Assembly (NCBI GenBank): GCA_030066215.1
Contig: JASJCA010000005.1
Location: 19,573 to 83,572, forward strand
Origin: Rhodobacter sp.
Lineage (GTDB): Bacteria > Pseudomonadota > Alphaproteobacteria > Rhodobacterales > Rhodobacteraceae
Length of the DNA: 64,000 nucleotides
Direction: 5' to 3'
Shown here piece after piece: positions 60,799 to 64,000 of the stretch (position 1 is its first letter; every line of letters starts with the position of its first letter). A program made the translations under genes and the position numbers. The notes under the pieces were generated by a model. The model saw only the letters and a program-made list of their open reading frames with translations, was not told where the DNA came from and made no database searches.

Positions 60799-61587
60799 TT
60801 GGAACCTTTCGCCAGCCGAACTAAGGTTGCGCTCTACGCGGGGCCGATTGTTTTGGAGCCTGGAGACATCAAACCGTCGACGTCGATACTGGTTGTTGAG
60901 GATGACGAGAACATCCTCAACCTGCTCAGCGCCTATCTGGAAAGTGCCGGGCACGCGGTCACCACCTCTACCGATGGCGACCACGGGCTGGAAATCGCCT
61001 TGAGCGGCGAGTTCGACATTCTTGTCCTCGATGTGATGCTGCCTAATAGAACGGGAACGGAGATCGCTTCGGCATTGAAAAACAACGGCAGATCCACGCC
61101 GATCCTGTTTCTCACGGCCCTCGGAAGCGAAGCGGACATTCTTCGGGGCTTTGGCGTCGGTGCCGATGACTACATGGTGAAGCCATTCTCGCCCCGCGAG
61201 CTTTTGGTGCGCATTGACGCGATCCTGCGACGAAGCTCGACGATTGGGTCCTGCCGGGACGCGAAGCTAGAGATTGGCCCACTTCAACTCGACGATGCCC
61301 AACCCATTTGCCGGGTGCGGGGAAGATCGGTTGAGCTGACCCCGATTGAATATCGCATTCTGCGCCAGTTCTTAGAGCGCCCAAACCGTGTGTTCGAACG
61401 CGGTTCCCTGATCGCGGGCATCTACGGCAATGACGCGGCGGTAAGTCCCAAGGCGATCGACGTGCACATCCACCACCTCCGCGCCAAGCTGGGCGACCAA
61501 GCTGGGGACATGATTCAAACGGTTCGGGGGTTCGGATACAAACTGTCCCCGCATGCCGACAGAACCGTGGCGGATGACGGTGTTTAA
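60799..61587 (+). CDS. OmpR-family response regulator
   Basis: Response regulator of up to 262 residues. The receiver has ILVVEDDENILNLL (acidic pair), the phospho-Asp in FDILVLDVMLPN (Asp78 in this numbering), Thr in LFLTALGSE and Lys in DYMVKPFSPREL. The winged-helix output domain shows ELTPIEYRILRQFLERPNRV, AIDVHIHHLRAKL and IQTVRGFGYKL. The N-terminus is unsettled: the frame opens with TTG 60799, and TTG 60853 just before the receiver is equally possible; neither has a strong ribosome site. It overlaps the histidine kinase gene and presumably pairs with it. Confidence 0.88.
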   Translation: MEPFASRTKVALYAGPIVLEPGDIKPSTSILVVEDDENILNLLSAYLESAGHAVTTSTDGDHGLEIALSGEFDILVLDVMLPNRTGTEIASALKNNGRSTPILFLTALGSEADILRGFGVGADDYMVKPFSPRELLVRIDAILRRSSTIGSCRDAKLEIGPLQLDDAQPICRVRGRSVELTPIEYRILRQFLERPNRVFERGSLIAGIYGNDAAVSPKAIDVHIHHLRAKLGDQAGDMIQTVRGFGYKLSPHADRTVADDGV

Positions 61588-62692
61588 ACGCATGCAAAAC
61601 TGGCCCTGGCTGACGCTTCAGATCGTTGCGGCCAATGTCGTGATCATTCTGGCGCTGGCCGCCGCTTGGTCCTGGGCGTTCATGCGGCAGAGCAGCGCCT
61701 ATTCGGAACGGCTGATGTCCACCTTCAACATTGAGCCGGGCACCTTACACGCGATGTACGTAGAGGATGTCGAGCGGCAACTTTGGGCCAGCGCCTCGCT
61801 GGGATTGCTGATCGCCGTGATGGCGTCCTTCGGGCTGGCCTTTTTGATCATTCGCCCCTTGCGCTCCCTCGCCAAGGCGACCGAGCGGTTGCGGCATGGG
61901 GACTACAGCGTTCGTACGACAATCGGAACCGGTGAGGTCGGCCGCCTGGCCGAAACCGTCGATGCGCTTGCCGCAGAACTCGAACAGGAAGAACGCCGCC
62001 GCACCCAATACCTGGCGGACCTCGGCCACGAGCTTCGTACGCCGATCACGAGCCTCCGAGGGTACACAGAGGGGCTTGAAGACGGGGTCTTTCAAGCCGA
62101 CGAACGCTTTTTCCGGCTCATGGAAGGTGAATTGAGGCACCTCACAGACCTAACGAACACAATCGAATCCATGCAGTTGGATGCCCGGAGCGGCGGCGCG
62201 CAGCATGGGTCACACGTCGGTATAGCTGACTTCTTTGATAGTACCGTCAGTAACTGGAAGACGCGTTTTCTGCGGCGAGGGCTGCAGCTCGATCTGTCGA
62301 TTTCCGAAGGCTTGACTGACAGACACATAGCCATTTCGCCCTACGCCTTGAAACAGATCGTCGATAACCTGTTGTCCAATATGCTTAGGTACGCGGCGGC
62401 CAATGGTCCTTGCGAGGTCAAGGTGTCACAAGGACGGCAACCGAACTTCGTCAATTTGGCGTTCAGAAACACTGCGCCGGATGTCGACGATGCCTGCGTG
62501 CCCTTCTTGTTTGATCGGTTTTATCGGGTGTCCAAAAGTCGAACCCGCGATGATCAAGAGCATCCGAGCGGACTGGGCCTATCCATCGTCAAACAGATCT
62601 GTATCGCCAACCATGGAAGTGTATCCGCCTCCTTGAACGGTCAACGGCTGCTGATCGCAGTCGATCTTCCGCTTGGAAAGCCCGGTCGCTGA
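61574..62692 (+). CDS. Sensor histidine kinase
   Basis: Membrane sensor kinase of 372 residues. Two membrane helices (about 15-35 and 73-95) bracket a very short periplasmic loop of about 38 residues, followed by HAMP (RPLRSLAKATERLRHGDY), the H-box LADLGHELRTPI (His152), N-box IVDNLLSNMLRYAAAN and G2-box HPSGLGLSIVKQI. The usual DxG of the G1 box is replaced (FRNTAPDVDD), similar to BaeS-like kinases. The start overlaps the response regulator stop; ATG 61553 is an alternative. The tiny sensor loop suggests membrane or metal sensing; the signal is unknown. Confidence 0.9.
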   Translation: MTVFKRMQNWPWLTLQIVAANVVIILALAAAWSWAFMRQSSAYSERLMSTFNIEPGTLHAMYVEDVERQLWASASLGLLIAVMASFGLAFLIIRPLRSLAKATERLRHGDYSVRTTIGTGEVGRLAETVDALAAELEQEERRRTQYLADLGHELRTPITSLRGYTEGLEDGVFQADERFFRLMEGELRHLTDLTNTIESMQLDARSGGAQHGSHVGIADFFDSTVSNWKTRFLRRGLQLDLSISEGLTDRHIAISPYALKQIVDNLLSNMLRYAAANGPCEVKVSQGRQPNFVNLAFRNTAPDVDDACVPFLFDRFYRVSKSRTRDDQEHPSGLGLSIVKQICIANHGSVSASLNGQRLLIAVDLPLGKPGR

Positions 62693-63128
62693 GGTGGTAT
62701 TCGAAGTCCAGGCTCATTTCTGGAAAATTCGCTCATCAGACCTCGCCGATTTCGGTTTCGCCGTGCCTTGCCTGAATGGTCACCCATTCTAACCTCGAGC
62801 TGCGTGGCAATAAGCGGTGCTGCCGCCGGAGAAGCTCCGCAAGTACGCAAAAAGATCTTCTACGGGTTCTTTGGACGGACAGAGTAGCGGTGCGACGATG
62901 GCACCGGGCCGCGACCGGCACAGATTCTTCGTCACTCCGGTCCCTAACGGACAATCATTGCAGTGATCGGCGCTGCAATGGAGCTTCACAATATCGGCCA
63001 CTCGCTGCGACGCCAAGCTCCAAGCCAGGCTGAACTCTTCTCTATGGGGCAACGTATCCAACCGCTCAGAAAACCTTGATCGTGTCTGACCGAAGGTTAA
63101 CCTCTTTCAGGTGATTGGTCCAAAACCC
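62693..63128. other. Intergenic stretch
   Basis: About 435 bases. A minus-strand frame (63061-62789) encodes CSADHCNDC and ends VEDLFAYLRSFSGG, faintly like a broken cytochrome c, but it lacks a CxxCH site and a ribosome site and is not called. Confidence 0.35.
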
Positions 63129-63710
63129 ATGCGCGTTCTTCTCGCGAGGCTCTCCACTCTCGCTGTATTCGTAGGTGCACTTTGGGCGATCCAAGCCATC
63201 AACTGGGCGATGGGCTATAGCCTGAACATCACCTTCGGTCTTATCCCGAGACAGATTGCCGGACTCGACGGTATCGTCGGTATGCCGATCCTGCATGGTA
63301 GTTTCTCGCACCTCATGTCGAATACGCCGCCGCTGCTTCTGATGGGTGCGCTGCTCGCAGCGACGGCGACCCGCGCGCTGATGGCCGTGAATGGTATCAT
63401 TGTCGTCTTAGGCGGTGCGCTGGTCTGGCTTTTGGGAAGCCCCGCCATCCATATCGGTGCATCCGGTCTGGTTTTCGGGTGGTTCGGCTTTCTGGTTGCG
63501 CGCGGTCTTGTGGATCGGTCACCCGTAACGCTCGGGGCGGCGGTATTGGTGGGTCTGCTCTATGGCTCCATCATCTGGGGTGTGCTTCCTGGCCAACCGG
63601 GCGTTTCCTGGGAGTCGCATCTTTTCGGCGCTCTCGCCGGCGCCGCAGCGGCTTTCCTCATTCGCACACATGTGCACGCCCCTCGCATGCGCGACGTTGA
63701 ACGGAGCTGA
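63129..63710 (+). CDS. Rhomboid-family intramembrane serine protease
   Basis: A 193-residue polytopic membrane protein. Rhomboid motifs are present: PILHGSFSHLMSNTPPLLLMG, the catalytic Ser in HIGASGLVFGWFG (Ser112) and the catalytic His in SWESHLFGALAGAAAAF (His164). Six hydrophobic helices fit the minimal bacterial form. GTG 63111 is an alternative start; neither has a clear ribosome site. It should cleave membrane proteins within the bilayer; the substrate is unknown. Confidence 0.88.
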   Translation: MRVLLARLSTLAVFVGALWAIQAINWAMGYSLNITFGLIPRQIAGLDGIVGMPILHGSFSHLMSNTPPLLLMGALLAATATRALMAVNGIIVVLGGALVWLLGSPAIHIGASGLVFGWFGFLVARGLVDRSPVTLGAAVLVGLLYGSIIWGVLPGQPGVSWESHLFGALAGAAAAFLIRTHVHAPRMRDVERS

Positions 63711-63863
63711 CCAAGTTTGAAGTAGCGGCCCGTTTCCGACACGCATGTACCTGATGCTGGATTGACGATAGTCGTGCTTGTTCACAGGTGCAGCACTTCG
63801 GCTTGCTGGATGTTCATGACGCGGTGGGGCGGAGAATGACTGCGTTGCTCAATCAACGAAAGC

Positions 63864-64000
63864 TCACTGGGCAACAGCGACCCAAATCAGTCGGAATGCC
63901 AATAGGCAGAGCAGAACCAGTGTCACGCGATCGAATTGCTGGGCTGACATATGGCGGGCTAGCCATGCGCCGACCGGCATCGCGATAAAGATCGGGATCA
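63864..64000 (-). CDS. TauE/SafE-family permease, 3' end (partial)
   Basis: Partial minus-strand frame entering from the right edge. The last 44 residues read IPIFIAMPVGAWLARHMSAQ then FDRVTLVLLCLLAFRLIWVA and end VAQ. Hydrophobic helices with the GxxLARxxxxxxFxRxxLxLL pattern are the usual C-terminus of TauE/SafE (sulfite exporter) family permeases. The substrate cannot be told from this fragment. Confidence 0.65.
   Translation of the reverse strand, partial: IPIFIAMPVGAWLARHMSAQQFDRVTLVLLCLLAFRLIWVAVAQ

Noticed and set aside
62789..63061. Minus-strand frame with CSADHCNDC and DLFAYLRSF, cytochrome-like
   Set aside because: No CxxCH haem motif, no signal peptide and no ribosome site; at most a decayed cytochrome.

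Overview
The window looks like a chromosome segment of a high-GC alphaproteobacterium, most likely Rhodobacterales (Roseobacter group). The pointers are a DUF6525-type small protein, a ZnuA/Zur/ZnuC/ZnuB locus with a TGTTATAACA-type Zur palindrome, a creatinase, a type I secretion/exopolysaccharide locus with UDP-xylose synthase, and an RTX protein with a Hint_2 domain. No rRNA, tRNA or CRISPR array was seen. Taxonomy is inferred from gene families only.

Region 1 (1-14.4 kb). A two-gene peptide exporter (HlyD/CvaA-like adaptor and C39-peptidase ABC transporter) runs on the plus strand. It converges on a tight minus-strand operon-like cluster of ten genes (14403 to 3509): APH-like kinase, sulfatase-like protein with Thr in the nucleophile position, aldo/keto reductase, two radical SAM enzymes (one SPASM-like), a MurG-like GT28 glycosyltransferase, PIG-L deacetylase, WbqC-family protein, DegT/DnrJ/EryC1 aminotransferase, and a protein with a faint SelO-like signature. 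Many junctions overlap or are only a few bases long. This is the best candidate for an undescribed biosynthetic system, probably an amino-sugar glycan or glycoconjugate.

Region 2 (14.6-32 kb). A long minus-strand locus (27228 to 15318) encodes an Asn-Gly/Gln-Gly/Gly-rich protein, a 653-residue repeat protein, a type I secretion ABC transporter and adaptor, UDP-xylose synthase-like and GalE-like epimerases, a membrane GT2 polysaccharide synthase and a secreted GH26-like hydrolase. This fits synthase-dependent exopolysaccharide production coupled to secretion of matrix proteins. A divergent LuxR-type regulator, a coupled hypothetical gene, a NodT-type outer-membrane lipoprotein and a secreted GH128-like enzyme follow.

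Region 3 (32-42.6 kb). Mixed metabolic genes: a secreted protein, 2TM protein, saccharopine-dehydrogenase-like reductase, SDR, SMR pump, RetSat/CrtI-like FAD oxidoreductase, flavodoxin-like protein, NTF2-like protein, fatty acid desaturase and alpha/beta hydrolase. An IS3-type transposase scrap lies at 33.2 kb.

Region 4 (42.3-47.4 kb). A divergent zinc locus surrounds a perfect palindrome: znuA, a DUF1007 protein, a NicO-type permease and a DUF6525-like gene to the left; zur-znuC-znuB to the right.

Region 5 (47.4-58.3 kb). A decaying accessory region: fragments of DUF1111 di-haem oxidoreductases in opposite orientations, a large LamG/RTX/Hint protein, a possible ADP-ribosyltransferase-like protein, and remnants of an inverse-autotransporter barrel and of tamB, then a lipoprotein hydrolase.

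Region 6 (58.3-64 kb). A creatinase, a secreted YHS-domain protein preceded by three phased TAACC repeats, an OmpR-type response regulator with its histidine kinase, a rhomboid protease, and the 3' end of a TauE/SafE permease.
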